A stretch of 64,000 bases of DNA from Stutzerimonas stutzeri (GCF_000219605.1 NC_015740.1:1-64000), one strand, 5' to 3'. Shown: positions 23,965-35,363, counted from the stretch's first letter. The notes: generated by a model not told the origin, from the sequence alone. A program made the numbers and translations.

Positions 23965-24620
23965 GACAGGCCTCCGCGCATCCGGCCACGGGCCAGGCGC
24001 TGTTCCAGCCTGCGCATGGCGAAGTTGATCGTCTGGGCGAGAACGAAGTAGATCACCAGCGCCAGGCCGAAGATCTCCAGGGTCATCAGGGTTGCCTGGT
24101 CCAGCTGCCGGGCGCGGAAGGCCAGGTCCGACAGGGTGATCAGCGACACCAGCGAAGTGTTCTTCAGCAGTTCGATCAACAGGTTGGTGCCGGGCGGAAT
24201 CGCCGCCAGCAGCGCCTGCGGCAGGATGATCCGGCGCATGCGGGTCAGCGGCGTCATGTTCAGCGCGTGGCAGGCCTCGTGCTGGCCGCGATGCACCGAG
24301 CGGATCGCGCCACGCAGCACCTCGGCGCCGTAGGCACCGATGTTCAGGCCCAGGCCGACCACCGCTACGGCGAAGGCGCTCATCTCGACGTTGAACGGTG
24401 GCAGCGGCAGCACGAAGTACAGCCAGAACAGCTGGACCAGCAGCGACGAGCCACGGAACACCTCGACGTAGATGACGGCCAGCCAGCGCAATGGTGCCAA
24501 TGGCGAGAGCCGGGCCAGCGCGGCGATCAGCGCGCAGGCGATGGCCAGCAGGGAACCGAAGACAGTCACCTTGACGGTGACCCAGGTGCCCTGCAGCAAC
24601 AGGGGGAGCAGTTCGATCAT
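23961..24620 (-). CDS. ehuC: ABC transporter permease, EhuC-like
   Basis: Second permease, 219 residues from the ATG at 24620 (MIELLPLLLQGTWVTVKVT). An EAA loop ACHALNMTPLTRMRRIILPQALLAAIPPGTN is near residue 150, and helices before and after form the membrane domain. It pairs with ehuD as a heterodimer. It starts 119 bp after the binding-protein gene. Confidence 0.86.
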   Translation of the reverse strand: MIELLPLLLQGTWVTVKVTVFGSLLAIACALIAALARLSPLAPLRWLAVIYVEVFRGSSLLVQLFWLYFVLPLPPFNVEMSAFAVAVVGLGLNIGAYGAEVLRGAIRSVHRGQHEACHALNMTPLTRMRRIILPQALLAAIPPGTNLLIELLKNTSLVSLITLSDLAFRARQLDQATLMTLEIFGLALVIYFVLAQTINFAMRRLEQRLARGRMRGGLS

Positions 24621-24739
24621 GGTGGCGCTATCCGGTTGTCCGGAGCGCTGAGCGAGGCTGCGCAAGCGGCGGCGCAGCCTTGGTCAGCGTTCGCAGGCGG
24701 GCGGCGGGTCGGCGCAGCAAACCGGCCGCCCGACGGGCT

Positions 24740-25597
24740 TCAGGCGCCGCAGAGCTCGGCGGCGGTCTTGTCGGTCAGGTTGGAGCGGTCGAAGCCGAAC
24801 GGTTCCACGGCTTTCAGATGCTCCTCGCTGCCCAGCCACTGCTTGAGCTCGGCATTCACTGCATCGCGCAGGGCTTCGTCCTGCGGGCGGAAGGCCAGCG
24901 CACCATAGCCGGCGCGCGCGGGATCGTCCTCGAAGTCGGCAATGGCCTCGACATCGTTACTGGCCTTGGCCGCCAGCCCGCGCATGGTCAGCTGGGTGCC
25001 GATGGCGGCATCGGCGCGGCCGCTGCGTACCGCCTGCAGCTGGGAGGTGGTATCCGGTACCTGGAGGATCTGCGAATCCTTGATGCCGGCCTTGCGCGCA
25101 TAGCCCAGGTTCACCGTGCCGGACATGATGGCGATCTTCACCTCGGGGTTGCCGGCGATGTCCTCGTAGCTGCGCAGCTCCTTCGGGTTGCCCTGGGCCA
25201 CCAGCAGGGTGTCGAGCAGGCGGTAATGCGGGTCGGTGAAAAGCACCTGCTTGCAGCGTTCCGGGGTGATGTACATGCCGGCGGCGATGAGGTCGAAGCG
25301 CCCGGCGCGCAGGCCGGGGATCAGCGAGCCCCATTCGGTGAGCACCGGTTTGATGGTGCCGATCTCCATGCGCTCGAAGACCTTGCGCACGATTTCCGGC
25401 GACTCGCCGGTGACACTGCCATCCAGCGCCGTATAGGCGAAAGGCGTCTCGTTGGCATAGCCGATGCGGACGCTGTTGCTGTCCTTGATCTTTTCCAGGG
25501 TATCGGCCTGGGTGACGCTGGCGAAACCGATGCTGGCCAGGGCGGCACAGGCGATCAGCAGCCGGCGGGGGCTTGTCGTGATGGGGCTGTTCCTCAT
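24740..25597 (-). CDS. ehuB: Periplasmic solute-binding protein, EhuB-like (ectoine/hydroxyectoine)
   Basis: 285 residues. The signal peptide (about 1-31, ending SVTQA|DT) lacks a lipobox cysteine, so the protein is soluble periplasmic. A family 3 solute-binding fold follows, with RIGYANETPFAYTALDGSVTGESPEI near 44, GLRAGRFDLIAAGMYITPERCK near 94 and AVRSGRADAAIGTQLTMRGL near 190. The wording of these segments matches ectoine/hydroxyectoine binders (EhuB). It is the first gene of the operon. No ectoine synthesis or degradation genes are in the window, so the substrate is inferred. Confidence 0.83.
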   Translation of the reverse strand: MRNSPITTSPRRLLIACAALASIGFASVTQADTLEKIKDSNSVRIGYANETPFAYTALDGSVTGESPEIVRKVFERMEIGTIKPVLTEWGSLIPGLRAGRFDLIAAGMYITPERCKQVLFTDPHYRLLDTLLVAQGNPKELRSYEDIAGNPEVKIAIMSGTVNLGYARKAGIKDSQILQVPDTTSQLQAVRSGRADAAIGTQLTMRGLAAKASNDVEAIADFEDDPARAGYGALAFRPQDEALRDAVNAELKQWLGSEEHLKAVEPFGFDRSNLTDKTAAELCGA

Positions 25598-25883
25598 TGG
25601 GAGTTTCTCCTGTTCCTTGTAGAGACCCGAGGAATCGGATCGTTATTTGTCTAGGAGTGGTAACTGCGTTGACCGTAGTAAAGGACGCTTGCGAAGCGAC
25701 AAGGTGCCGTGAACATTACGGCGGTCATAGCTTCCTTCAATCGAATCCCTGACGAGACGGTCATTCTGGAGGGTACAAAAGCTGGCCATAAAATGGAAAT
25801 CTGAGGCCATCTGGCGCGATCTGACGCAATTGAAGGGGATGATGGAAAACACGCCGTAACGGAGCTACAGGTTTCCTGATTGA
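25598..25883. other. Intergenic region upstream of ehuB, no gene seen
   Basis: The 339-bp gap between ehuB and trkA is lower in GC than its surroundings and has stop codons in all frames that matter. It must hold the ehuB promoter (ehuB RBS region GGAGAAACTCCC near 25600-25611, read on the minus strand). I could not identify an operator or a small gene in it. Confidence 0.6.
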
Positions 25884-25917
25884 GAAAACAAAACGGCCCA
25901 CCATAAGGCGGGCCGTT
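25884..25917 (-). terminator. Terminator after trkA
   Basis: AACGGCCC-A-CC (25892-25902) pairs with GG-C-GGGCCGTT (25907-25917) around an ATAA loop. Read on the minus strand it ends in TTTTGTTTT. It closes the def-fmt-rsmB-trkA transcript. Confidence 0.85.
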
Positions 25918-25936
25918 CGGGTAAAAGCGGCGGGCT

Positions 25937-27310
25937 TCAGAAGAAGGTCAGGCCGGCCTGGAACAGGCGCTCCACGTCGCGAATGTGCTTCTTGTCCACC
26001 AGGAACAGGATGACGTGGTCGCCGGACTCGATTCGGGTGTCATCGTGCGCGATCAGTACCTGGTCGTCGCGGATCACCGCGCCGATGGTGGTGCCTGGCG
26101 GCAGGGCAATCTGCTCGATGGCGCGACCCACCACCTTGCTCGAGCGCGGGTCGCCGTGGGCGATCACCTCGATCGCTTCGGCCGCGCCGCGGCGCAGCGA
26201 GTGTGCACTGACGATATCGCCGCGGCGCACGTGGGTCAGCAGGGTGCCGATGGTGGCCAGCTGCGGGCTGATGGCGATGTCGATTTCGCCGCCCTGCACC
26301 AGGTCGACGTAGGCCGGGTTGTTGATGATGCACATCACCTTGCGCGCACCGAGCCGCTTGGCCAGCAGCGAGGACATGATGTTGGCCTCGTCGTCGTTGG
26401 TCAGGGCGAGGAACACGTCCGCCTCGTTGATGTTTTCTTCCACCAGCAGGTCGCGGTCCGAAGCGCTACCCTGCAGGATGATGGTGCTGTCCAGGGTGTC
26501 GGAGAGGTAGCGGCAGCGTGCCGGGTTCATCTCGATGATCTTGACCTGGTAGCGGCTCTCGATGGCCTCGGCCAGCCGCTCGCCGATGTGCCCGCCACCG
26601 GCGATGACGATGCGCTTGTAGTTCTCGTCGAGCCGGCGCATCTCGCTCATCACGGCACGGATGTGGCCGCGGGCAGCGATGAAGAACACCTCGTCATCGG
26701 CCTCGATGACCGTGTCGCCCTGCGGCAGGATCGCGTGGTTGCGGCGGAAGATGGCCGCCACGCGGGTGTCGACGTTGGGCATGTGACGACGCAGCTGGCG
26801 CAGCTCCTGGCCCACCAGCGGGCCGCCGTAATAGGCGCGTACCGCCACCAGCTGCGCCTTGCCGCCGGCGAAGTCGATCACCTGCAGCGAGCCGGGATGC
26901 TCGATCAGGCGTTTGATGTAATTGGTCACCACCTGTTCCGGGCTGATCAGCACGTCCACCGGAATGGCTTCGTTGTTGAACAGACCCGAGCGCACCAGAT
27001 AGGCCGCCTCGCGCACCCGGGCGATCTTTGTCGGCGTGTGAAACAGCGTGTAGGCGACCTGGCAGGCGACCATGTTGGTTTCGTCGCTGTTGGTTACCGC
27101 CACCAGCATGTCGGCGTCGTCGGCACCGGCCTGGCGCAGCACCGTGGGAAAAGAGCCTCGGCCCTGGATGGTGCGGATGTCCAGGCGGTCGCCGAGATCG
27201 CGTAGGCGATCGCCGTCGGTGTCCACCACGGTGATGTCGTTGGCTTCGCTGGCGAGGTGTTCGGCGAGGGTGCCGCCGACCTGACCGGCACCGAGGATGA
27301 TGATCTTCAC
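25937..27310 (-). CDS. trkA: Trk system potassium uptake protein TrkA
   Basis: Peripheral NAD(H)-binding regulator of the Trk potassium channels. The GTG at 27310 gives [19 protein letters not shown] and 457 residues, the family length. Two RCK halves are visible: Rossmann motif GAGQVG near residue 8 with a first TrkA-C domain, and [16 protein letters not shown] near 235 with a second. The frame is open upstream into rsmB, but that part is an overlapping reading of rsmB. Located 74 bp after rsmB. Confidence 0.97.
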   Translation of the reverse strand: MKIIILGAGQVGGTLAEHLASEANDITVVDTDGDRLRDLGDRLDIRTIQGRGSFPTVLRQAGADDADMLVAVTNSDETNMVACQVAYTLFHTPTKIARVREAAYLVRSGLFNNEAIPVDVLISPEQVVTNYIKRLIEHPGSLQVIDFAGGKAQLVAVRAYYGGPLVGQELRQLRRHMPNVDTRVAAIFRRNHAILPQGDTVIEADDEVFFIAARGHIRAVMSEMRRLDENYKRIVIAGGGHIGERLAEAIESRYQVKIIEMNPARCRYLSDTLDSTIILQGSASDRDLLVEENINEADVFLALTNDDEANIMSSLLAKRLGARKVMCIINNPAYVDLVQGGEIDIAISPQLATIGTLLTHVRRGDIVSAHSLRRGAAEAIEVIAHGDPRSSKVVGRAIEQIALPPGTTIGAVIRDDQVLIAHDDTRIESGDHVILFLVDKKHIRDVERLFQAGLTFF

Positions 27311-27384
27311 GCGGTCACTCCTGAGCGGCAGCCATCCGCTGCCGCGTCCATGTTGGGGTCGAGCCTGGCCGGCCCGGGTTCGGC

Positions 27385-28707
27385 TTACTGATGATGGCCA
27401 CGCGGTTGAGCTGCGATCTTGATCAGCTTGGCATAGTAGAAGCCGTCGTGGCCGTCCTGCTGCGGCAGCAGCTGGCGACCGTGGGGCTGCGTCAGGCCGA
27501 AGCCGGCCGGCAGGTCCAGTTCGCGCGCGCCGGGGGTGCGTGCGAGAAAGGCACCGATCACCTCGCGGTTCTCGGTCGGCAGCACCGAGCAGGTGGCATA
27601 GAGCAGCACGCCGCCGACTTCCAGGGTCGGCCACAGTGCATCGAGCATCTCGCCCTGCAGTGCGGCCAGTGGAGCGATGTCCTCGGCCTGGCGGGTCAGC
27701 TTGATGTCCGGATGGCGGCGGATCACGCCGGTGGCCGAGCAGGGTGCGTCGAGCAGGATGCGCTGGAACGGTTTGCCATCCCACCACTGCGCGGTGGCGC
27801 GCGCATCGGCGGCGAGCAGCTCGGCATCGAGCTGCAGACGCTCGAGATTCTCCCGTACCCGCGCCAGGCGCTTGGGCTCGAGGTCCAGCGCAACCAGCCC
27901 GGCCAGCTGCGGCTCGCGCTCGAGCAGGTGGCAGGTCTTGCCGCCCGGAGCGCAGCAGGCGTCCAGCACGCGCTGGCCGGGCGCCAGATCGAGCAGCCCG
28001 GCGGCCAGCTGCGCGGCTTCGTCCTGCACGCTGACCCGTCCTTCGGCGAAGCCGGGCAGCTGCTGCACATCGCAGGGGCTGGCGAGTCGGATGCCGTCTT
28101 CGCTGAATTCGCAGGGGAAGGCGTCGATACCGGCGGTTTGCAGCTCGGTCAGGTAGACGTCTCGACTGGTCTGACGGCGGTTGACCCGCAGCATCATCGG
28201 CGGATGCGCATTGTTCGCCGCGCAGATGGCTTCCCAATGTTCGGGCCAGTGTGCCTTGAGGGCCTTCTGCAGCCAGCGCGGGTGGGCCACGCGAATCACC
28301 GGATCGTGTTCCAGTTCGGCCAGCAGTGCTTCACCTTCGCGCTGGGCGCGGCGCAGCACGGCATTGAGCAGCCCCTTGGCCCAGGGCTTCTTCAGCTTGT
28401 CCACGCAGCCGACGGTTTCGCCGATGGCGGCATGGGCCGGAATACGGGTATGCAGCAGCTGATAGAGGCCGACCAGCAGCAATGCTTCGACATCACGGTC
28501 GGCGGCCTTGAACGGCTTCTGCAACAGTTTGTTGGCCAGCCCCGCCAGGCGCGGCTGCCAGCGCGCGGTACCAAAGGCCAGTTCCTGGGTCAGACCGCGA
28601 TCACGGGCGTCCACCTTGCCGAGGACCTCGGGCAGGCTGCTGCCCAGAGACGCCTTGCCCGACAGCACGACGCTCAGCGCACGGGCCGCCGCCAGGCGCG
28701 GATTCAT
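27385..28707 (-). CDS. rsmB: 16S rRNA (cytosine-967 C5)-methyltransferase
   Basis: Methylates C967 of 16S rRNA. The N-terminal 140 residues form the NusB-like RNA-binding domain; the C-terminal Rossmann domain carries [15 protein letters not shown] near 252 for S-adenosylmethionine, and the two catalytic cysteines in [16 protein letters not shown] near 320 and [14 protein letters not shown] near 373. Its ATG overlaps the fmt stop (28704-28707). Confidence 0.96.
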   Translation of the reverse strand: MNPRLAAARALSVVLSGKASLGSSLPEVLGKVDARDRGLTQELAFGTARWQPRLAGLANKLLQKPFKAADRDVEALLLVGLYQLLHTRIPAHAAIGETVGCVDKLKKPWAKGLLNAVLRRAQREGEALLAELEHDPVIRVAHPRWLQKALKAHWPEHWEAICAANNAHPPMMLRVNRRQTSRDVYLTELQTAGIDAFPCEFSEDGIRLASPCDVQQLPGFAEGRVSVQDEAAQLAAGLLDLAPGQRVLDACCAPGGKTCHLLEREPQLAGLVALDLEPKRLARVRENLERLQLDAELLAADARATAQWWDGKPFQRILLDAPCSATGVIRRHPDIKLTRQAEDIAPLAALQGEMLDALWPTLEVGGVLLYATCSVLPTENREVIGAFLARTPGARELDLPAGFGLTQPHGRQLLPQQDGHDGFYYAKLIKIAAQPRGHHQ

Positions 28708-29648
28708 TGGCCGAGAACCAGGCCGGGGGCGAACTGCTCACGCCGGCTGTTGTACAGGTCGCCGAAGCCAAGCGGCTTGCCACCGGGCAATTGCAGGCGA
28801 GTCAGCGACAGCGCGCCTTCACCGCAGGCAACGGTCAGCCCTGCCTTGCTCGCGTCGAGGATAAGGCCGGGCTCGCCGCGGCCTTCGCCGAGGCGTGCGG
28901 CGTGAATCTTCAGCGTTTCGCCGTTCAGCGTGCTGTGGCAGATCGGCCAGGGGTTGAAGGCGCGAATCAGCCGCTCCAGCTCGACTGCCGGGCGGGCCCA
29001 GTCTACGCGCGCCTCGTCCTTGCTCAGCTTGTGCGCATAGGTGGCCAGGCTGTCGTCCTGCACTTCGGGCGTCAGGGTGCCGGCGGCCAGGGCGTCGACG
29101 GCCTGTACCACGGCGTGCGCGCCGAGCAAGGCGAGACGGTCGTGCAGCGAGCCGCCGGTGTCTTCGTCACTGATCGGCGTGTTGACCTTGAGCAGCATCG
29201 GACCGGTATCCAGGCCCGCTTCCATCTGCATCACGGTGACCCCGCTCTCGCTGTCGCCGGCCTCGATCGCGCGCTGGATCGGCGCCGCACCGCGCCAGCG
29301 TGGCAGCAGCGAGGCGTGGCTGTTGATGCAGCCCAACCGTGGCGCATCGAGCACGGCCTGCGGCAGGATCAGGCCATAGGCCACGACCACCATCAGGTCC
29401 GCCTGCAGCGCGGCCAGCTCCGCCTGAGCCGCCGGATCACGCAGTGTCTGCGGTTGCAGCACCGGAATGTCGTGTTGCATGGCGAGCTGTTTGACCGGGC
29501 TGGGCATCAGCTTCTGGCCGCGCCCGGCCGGGCGGTCCGGCTGGGTATAGACCGCAACGATCGATTTGCCCGCATCGAGCAGGGCCTGCAGGTGCTGGGC
29601 GGCGAATTCCGGAGTGCCGGCGAAAACGATGCGCAAGGGCTGGGTCAT
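28704..29648 (-). CDS. fmt: Methionyl-tRNA formyltransferase
   Basis: Formylates initiator Met-tRNA using 10-formyl-tetrahydrofolate. 314 residues with [16 protein letters not shown] at the start, the tRNA loop [15 protein letters not shown] near 43, the catalytic region [21 protein letters not shown] near 107 and a C-terminal OB-like domain. It follows def, from which it is separated by a hairpin terminator. Confidence 0.97.
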   Translation of the reverse strand: MTQPLRIVFAGTPEFAAQHLQALLDAGKSIVAVYTQPDRPAGRGQKLMPSPVKQLAMQHDIPVLQPQTLRDPAAQAELAALQADLMVVVAYGLILPQAVLDAPRLGCINSHASLLPRWRGAAPIQRAIEAGDSESGVTVMQMEAGLDTGPMLLKVNTPISDEDTGGSLHDRLALLGAHAVVQAVDALAAGTLTPEVQDDSLATYAHKLSKDEARVDWARPAVELERLIRAFNPWPICHSTLNGETLKIHAARLGEGRGEPGLILDASKAGLTVACGEGALSLTRLQLPGGKPLGFGDLYNSRREQFAPGLVLGQ

Positions 29649-29660
29649 GGGGACTCGCTA

Positions 29661-29688
29661 AGAAAAAGGCTTGCCGTAGCAAGCCTTT
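29661..29688 (-). terminator. Terminator between def and fmt
   Basis: AAAGGCTTGC (29665-29674) and GCAAGCCTTT (29679-29688) form a perfect 10-bp stem with a CGTA loop; on the minus strand it is followed by TTTTT. It lies in the 52-bp gap downstream of def, so some def transcripts should end here and fmt expression depends on read-through or its own promoter. Confidence 0.82.
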
Positions 29689-29700
29689 GAGGTTCGGGAA

Positions 29701-30207
29701 TCAAGCCTGCTGGCGGTGGATCTTTTCCAGCTTCTTCTTGATCCGGTCGCGCTTGAGGCTGGACAGGTAGTCGACGAACAGCTTGCCGTTGAGGTGATCG
29801 CACTCGTGCTGGATACACACCGCCAGCAGCCCTTCGGCGATCAGCTCGTAGGGCTTGCCGTCGCGGTCCAGCGCCTTGATGCGCACCTTCTGCGGACGAT
29901 CGACGTTCTCGTAGAAGCCGGGTACCGACAGGCAGCCTTCCTGGTACTGGTCCATCTGGTCGGTGAGCGGTTCGAATTCCGGGTTGATGAAAACCCGCGG
30001 TTCGGAGCGGTCCTCGGACAGGTCCATCACCACCACGCGCTTGTGCACATTGACCTGCGTCGCGGCCAGGCCGATGCCCGGCGCTTCGTACATGGTTTCG
30101 AACATGTCGTCGACCAGCTGACGGATGCCGTCATCGACCACGTCCACCGGTTTGGCGATGGTGCGCAGCCGCGGATCGGGAAATTCAAGGATGTTCAGAA
30201 TGGCCAT
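29701..30207 (-). CDS. def: Peptide deformylase
   Basis: Removes the N-formyl group from nascent proteins. The 168-residue metalloenzyme has all three motifs: GIGLAATQ near 45, EGCLSVPGF near 89 and [10 protein letters not shown] near 132 (HExxH type metal site). Start [15 protein letters not shown] is canonical. Divergent from the LysM gene across 147 bp. Confidence 0.98.
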   Translation of the reverse strand: MAILNILEFPDPRLRTIAKPVDVVDDGIRQLVDDMFETMYEAPGIGLAATQVNVHKRVVVMDLSEDRSEPRVFINPEFEPLTDQMDQYQEGCLSVPGFYENVDRPQKVRIKALDRDGKPYELIAEGLLAVCIQHECDHLNGKLFVDYLSSLKRDRIKKKLEKIHRQQA

Positions 30208-30354
30208 ATGCGTTTGTGATGCACTTATGGAATAAAGTCAAAAGCCGCTGCTAAGATGCCGAGCAGCATGGAAAACGGCTTAATGCCGCGTTCCAAATGG
30301 GTCCGCGGCGCTAGGGCGCTTCACGTGAAGGCACATAATAAAGGGATTCACCAC

Positions 30355-31380
30355 ATGAGGAAATCACTACTCGCCCTGCTGCTGGTGGCGGTCGGCGGGC
30401 TCGCCCAGGCCGCGGTGCAGCTCAAGGACAATCATCCGGAGCGGTATACCGTGGTGAAGGGCGACACACTCTGGGGCATTTCCGGCCGCTTCCTGCGCGA
30501 GCCGTGGAAATGGCCGGAGCTGTGGCATGCCAACCCGCAGATCGCCAACCCTCACCTGATCTATCCCGGCGACACCCTGAGCCTGGTCTATGTCGACGGC
30601 CAGCCGCGACTGGTGCTAGACCGCGGTACCTCGCGCGGCACCATCAAGTTGTCGCCGACCGTACGCACCACGCCGATGGCCGAGGCCATCCCGACCATCC
30701 CGCTGGAAGCGATCAACAGCTTCCTGCTGAGCAACCGCATCATCGACACTGCCGAGCAGTTCCAGGGCGCTCCGTACATCGTCGCCGGCAATGCCGAGCG
30801 CGTGATCAGCGGCGCCGGCGATCGCATCTATGGTCGCGGCGCGTTCGAAGCGAACATGCCGGCCTACGGCATCTTCCGCCAGGGCAAGACCTACGTCGAC
30901 CCGGACACCGGTGAATTCCTCGGCATCAACGCCGACGATGTCGGCTCCGTCGAGATCGTCGAGATCGAAGGCGACATCGCCACCATGCAACTGACCCGGA
31001 CCACCCAGGAAGCGCGCATCGGTGATCGCCTGTTCCCGGGCGAGGAGCGCGCGGTCAACTCCACCTTTATGCCGAGCGCCCCGTCCACCCAGGTCGAAGG
31101 CGTGATTCTGGATGTGCCGCGCGGCGTCACCCAGATCGGCCAGTTCGATGTGGTCACGCTGAACAAAGGTGCTCGTGACGGTCTGCAGGACGGCAACGTG
31201 CTGGCGGTGTACAAGACCGGCGAAACCGTGCGCGATCGCGTGACCGGCGAGAACGTGAAGATCCCGGACGAGCGCTCCGGTCTGCTGATGGTGTTCCGCA
31301 CCTACGACAAGCTCAGCTACGGCCTGGTGCTGCAGGCGACCCGCTCGCTGTCGGTGAAGGACAAGGTCCGCAACCCCTGA
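30355..31380 (+). CDS. LysM-domain periplasmic protein
   Basis: 341 residues. The ATG at 30355 gives a signal peptide MRKSLLALLLVAVGGLAQA|A; the in-frame start 99 bp upstream would bury it. A LysM peptidoglycan-binding domain follows at about 27-80 (YTVVKGDTLWGISGRFL ... NPHLIYPGDTLSLV). The rest is a beta-rich region of unknown function, ending VLQATRSLSVKDKVRNP. The same gene type sits between def and dprA in P. aeruginosa. A role in cell-wall maintenance is likely; no catalytic residues are visible. Confidence 0.92.
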   Translation: MRKSLLALLLVAVGGLAQAAVQLKDNHPERYTVVKGDTLWGISGRFLREPWKWPELWHANPQIANPHLIYPGDTLSLVYVDGQPRLVLDRGTSRGTIKLSPTVRTTPMAEAIPTIPLEAINSFLLSNRIIDTAEQFQGAPYIVAGNAERVISGAGDRIYGRGAFEANMPAYGIFRQGKTYVDPDTGEFLGINADDVGSVEIVEIEGDIATMQLTRTTQEARIGDRLFPGEERAVNSTFMPSAPSTQVEGVILDVPRGVTQIGQFDVVTLNKGARDGLQDGNVLAVYKTGETVRDRVTGENVKIPDERSGLLMVFRTYDKLSYGLVLQATRSLSVKDKVRNP

Positions 31381-31386
31381 ACTAAG

Positions 31387-31412
31387 AAAGCCCCGCGAAT
31401 GCGGGGCTTTTT
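31387..31412 (+). terminator. Terminator after the LysM gene
   Basis: AAAGCCCCGC, loop GAAT, GCGGGGCTTTTT: a perfect stem with a T tract, 6 bp after the stop codon. Confidence 0.93.
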
Positions 31413-31466
31413 CATGCTGCGATAACACCGCAAGGACGCGGTGCCAGGAGACAAGGAGTGTCTTTC

Positions 31467-32564
31467 ATGCCTGCCATTTCCCCCGCCGAGCTTGAAGCCC
31501 GGCTGCGTCTTCATCTGTTGCCGGAACTCGGTCCGCGGCGCCTGCAGCGGTTGCTCAGGGCGTTCCCCGATGCCGCGTCGGCCCTCAGCGCGCCGGCCAG
31601 CGCCTGGCGCTCCCTGGGTCTGCCGGTCAGCTGCGCCGAACCGCGTCGCAGCAGCGAGGTTCGCGAGCGGGCCAGTGCCGCCCTGGCCTGGCTGCAAGCC
31701 CCAGGTCGACATGTGATCTGCTGGGACGATCCGGCCTATCCCGCCCTGCTGGCGGAGCTGCCGGATGCCCCGCCTCTGCTGTTCGTCGCTGGCGATCCGA
31801 CCTTGCTCGAACGGCCGCAGCTGGCGGTAGTCGGCAGCCGCCGCGCCTCGCGAAACGGCCTGGACAATGCCCGCGCGTTTTCCCGCAGCTTGGCCGGCGC
31901 GGGTTTCGTCATCACCAGTGGACTGGCGCTGGGAATCGACGGCGCTGCACATCAGGGTGCGCTGGATGCAAACGGCAAGACCGTCGCGGTGCTCGGCACC
32001 GGCATCGAACGGCTGTATCCGCAGCGCCATCTCAGCCTGGCCAAGCAGATCGTCGAACATGGCGGTGCGCTGGTGTCCGAATTGCCGCTGGACTGCCCGC
32101 CACAAGCGAGCAACTTTCCGCGCCGCAACCGCATCATCAGCGGCCTTTCGCTGGGCGTGCTGGTGGTCGAGGCGAGTCCGTCCAGCGGTTCGCTGATCAC
32201 CGCGCGTCTGGCCGCCGAGCAAGGCCGCGAAGTCTATGCGATTCCCGGTTCGATCCATCATCCTGGCGCACGCGGCTGCCATCAGCTGATCCGCCAGGGC
32301 GCGGCGCTGGTGGAGTCGGTAGAGGATGTCCTGCAGGCCCTGCGCGGCTGGCAGCGCCTTGCGCCGCTGGCTGATGAAGCGTCGAAGCCGCCGCAGACGG
32401 ATCACCCATTGCTGCGCGAACTGCTGGCGGCGTCGCGCAGCAGCGAGGCGCTGGCGGCCGCGCTCGATCAGCCGCTGGGTCAGGTGCTGGCACAACTGAC
32501 CGAGCTGGAGATCGAGGGTCAGGTCAGCTGCGACAACGGACTCTGGTCGGTGCTGATGCGCTAG
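31467..32564 (+). CDS. dprA: DNA processing protein DprA
   Basis: Binds incoming single-stranded DNA in natural transformation and loads RecA. 365 residues from the ATG at 31467, which has AAGGAG 8 nt upstream; an in-frame GTG at 31458 is possible with another AGGAG. The Rossmann core shows VVGSRRASRNG near 123, ITSGLALGIDGAAHQGAL near 150 and NFPRRNRIISGLSLGVLVVEA near 214, then PGSIHHPGARGCHQLIRQGA. A winged-helix DML1-like domain closes the C-terminus. Natural competence is well known in the P. stutzeri group. Confidence 0.95.
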   Translation: MPAISPAELEARLRLHLLPELGPRRLQRLLRAFPDAASALSAPASAWRSLGLPVSCAEPRRSSEVRERASAALAWLQAPGRHVICWDDPAYPALLAELPDAPPLLFVAGDPTLLERPQLAVVGSRRASRNGLDNARAFSRSLAGAGFVITSGLALGIDGAAHQGALDANGKTVAVLGTGIERLYPQRHLSLAKQIVEHGGALVSELPLDCPPQASNFPRRNRIISGLSLGVLVVEASPSSGSLITARLAAEQGREVYAIPGSIHHPGARGCHQLIRQGAALVESVEDVLQALRGWQRLAPLADEASKPPQTDHPLLRELLAASRSSEALAAALDQPLGQVLAQLTELEIEGQVSCDNGLWSVLMR

Positions 32565-32701
32565 CCGGCATCGCCTGGATGCGACGGTGCCAGGCTTAAC
32601 GGCTCACTGTTGCAGGCTGTTGCGAATCGGCCCGATCGCCCCCTGCTCGACGGCTGGCGCCTTGGGTACACTGCCGGCTTTTCATCCAGGCAGAGGTCGG
32701 C

Positions 32702-33259
32702 ATGATTGGCGATTGGCGTGTGCAGCAGGTGGCGCGGGTGGTCCGGGCTGGCGGGGTGATCGCCTATCCGACCGAAGCGGTCTGGGGTGTGGGCTGCGAC
32801 CCGTGGGACGAAGACGCGGTGATGCGCTTGCTGGCGCTCAAAGAGCGACCCGTGGAGAAGGGCCTGATCCTCATCGCGGACACCGTGGAACAGTTCCACT
32901 TCCTGCTGGATGACCTGCCGGAGCGCTGGCTGGATCGCCTGGCAGGGACCTGGCCGGGGCCCAACACCTGGCTGGTACCGCACCGCGGCCGCTTGCCCGA
33001 GTGGATCACCGGACGGCATGACAGCGTGGCCCTGCGCGTCACCGACCACCCGCTGGTCAAGCGCCTCTGCGCGCTGACCGGGCCGCTGGTGTCGACCTCG
33101 GCCAACCCCGCCGGGCGGCCCGCGGCGCGTTCGCGGCTGCGGGTGGAACAGTATTTCCCGCAGCAGCTAGACGCCGTGTTCAATGGTGCGCTGGGCGGCC
33201 GGCGCAATCCCAGCGTCATCCGTGACCTGCGCAGCGGCGAGGTAATTCGTCCGGCCTGA
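32702..33259 (+). CDS. tsaC: Threonylcarbamoyl-AMP synthase TsaC (YrdC/Sua5 family)
   Basis: Makes threonylcarbamoyl-adenylate for the t6A modification of tRNAs reading ANN codons. The 185-residue YrdC domain has [20 protein letters not shown] near 15, [14 protein letters not shown] near 46, a [10 protein letters not shown] stretch near 83 and [15 protein letters not shown] near 127. Its place after dprA is conserved. Confidence 0.95.
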   Translation: MIGDWRVQQVARVVRAGGVIAYPTEAVWGVGCDPWDEDAVMRLLALKERPVEKGLILIADTVEQFHFLLDDLPERWLDRLAGTWPGPNTWLVPHRGRLPEWITGRHDSVALRVTDHPLVKRLCALTGPLVSTSANPAGRPAARSRLRVEQYFPQQLDAVFNGALGGRRNPSVIRDLRSGEVIRPA

Positions 33260-33312
33260 CCCGGCGAATCGATGGCGGCGCGGCTGCCCTACAGCGGCAG
33301 CCGCCACCGTGT

Positions 33313-34290
33313 TCAGGGCAGCAGAATGGTCGATCCGGTGGTCTCCCCCGCTGCCAGTTTGCGCTGCGCTTCGGCGGCATCGCCGAGTGCGTAGCGCTGG
33401 CCGATCTCGACCTTGACCTTGCCGCTGTCGATCATCTCGAACAGCTCGTCGGCCATGGCCTGCAGGCGCTCCGGGGTGTCGGCATAGCCAGCCAGGGTCG
33501 GGCGGGTGACAAACAGCGAACCCTTTTGCGCCAGCACTCCGAGGTTGACCCCGGTGACGGCGCCGGACGCATTGCCGAAGCTCACCAGCAGCCCGCGCGG
33601 AGCGACGCAATCGAGGGAAATCTCCCAGCTGTTCTTGCCCACCGAGTCGTAGACCACCGGGCACTTCTTGCCTTCGGTCAGCTCCAGTACGCGCTGCACC
33701 ACGTCTTCGCAGCTACGGTCGATGGTCGCCCAGGCACCGAGCGCCTTGGCGCGTGCGGCCTTCTCCGCCGAGCCGACCACGCCGATCAGCCGAGCGCCGA
33801 GCGCATGCGCCCACTGGCAGGCAATGGAGCCAACGCCGCCGGCCGCGGCATGGAACAGCACGGTCTCGCCAGCCTGCAGCGCGTGAGTCTGACGCAGCAG
33901 ATACTGACAGGTCAGGCCCTTGAGCATGACCGCGGCAGCCTGTTCGTAGCTGATGGAGTCCGGCAGCTTGACCAGGTGGCGAGCCGGCAGCGTGTGATAC
34001 TCCGCGTAGGCACCCAGCGGACCGGTGGCATAGGCGACACGATCACCGGGCTGCAGATGCTGCACGCCCTCGCCCACCGCATCGACCACCCCGGCACCCT
34101 CGGTGCCCAGACCGGACGGCAGGCTTGGCGGCTGGTACAGGCCGCTACGGAAATAGGTGTCGATGAAGTTCAGGCCGATGGCGTGGTTGCGGACGCGCAC
34201 CTCGCCGGCAGCCGGTGCGCTGAGGGGCACATCGACCTGTTCCAGGACTTCGGGACCGCCGTGCTGGCTGAATTGGATGCGCTGGGACAT
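33313..34290 (-). CDS. qor: NADPH:quinone oxidoreductase (zinc-free MDR family)
   Basis: One-electron or two-electron quinone reductase using NADPH. The 325 residues have the GroES-like N-terminal half (NHAIGLNFIDTYFRSGLY near 35), the Rossmann motif AAAGGVGSIACQWA near 148 and IGVVGSAEKAARAKALGA near 170; structural-zinc cysteines are absent, as in QOR. The ATG at 34290 follows the family start MSQRIQFSQHGGPEVL. Divergent from hemF. Confidence 0.93.
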   Translation of the reverse strand: MSQRIQFSQHGGPEVLEQVDVPLSAPAAGEVRVRNHAIGLNFIDTYFRSGLYQPPSLPSGLGTEGAGVVDAVGEGVQHLQPGDRVAYATGPLGAYAEYHTLPARHLVKLPDSISYEQAAAVMLKGLTCQYLLRQTHALQAGETVLFHAAAGGVGSIACQWAHALGARLIGVVGSAEKAARAKALGAWATIDRSCEDVVQRVLELTEGKKCPVVYDSVGKNSWEISLDCVAPRGLLVSFGNASGAVTGVNLGVLAQKGSLFVTRPTLAGYADTPERLQAMADELFEMIDSGKVKVEIGQRYALGDAAEAQRKLAAGETTGSTILLP

Positions 34291-34358
34291 GTCTGGCTCC
34301 TGGTCATTTAAAGAGCGCCTATCGAACCTGCCGGGGCTGCGTTCGTCAATCGGGCTGA

Positions 34359-35363
<1,005 letters not shown>

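Noticed and set aside
25937..28237. Apparent fusion of trkA with 300 upstream codons
   Set aside because: The upstream part lies out of frame inside rsmB, which is itself intact; the GTG at 27310 gives the normal TrkA.
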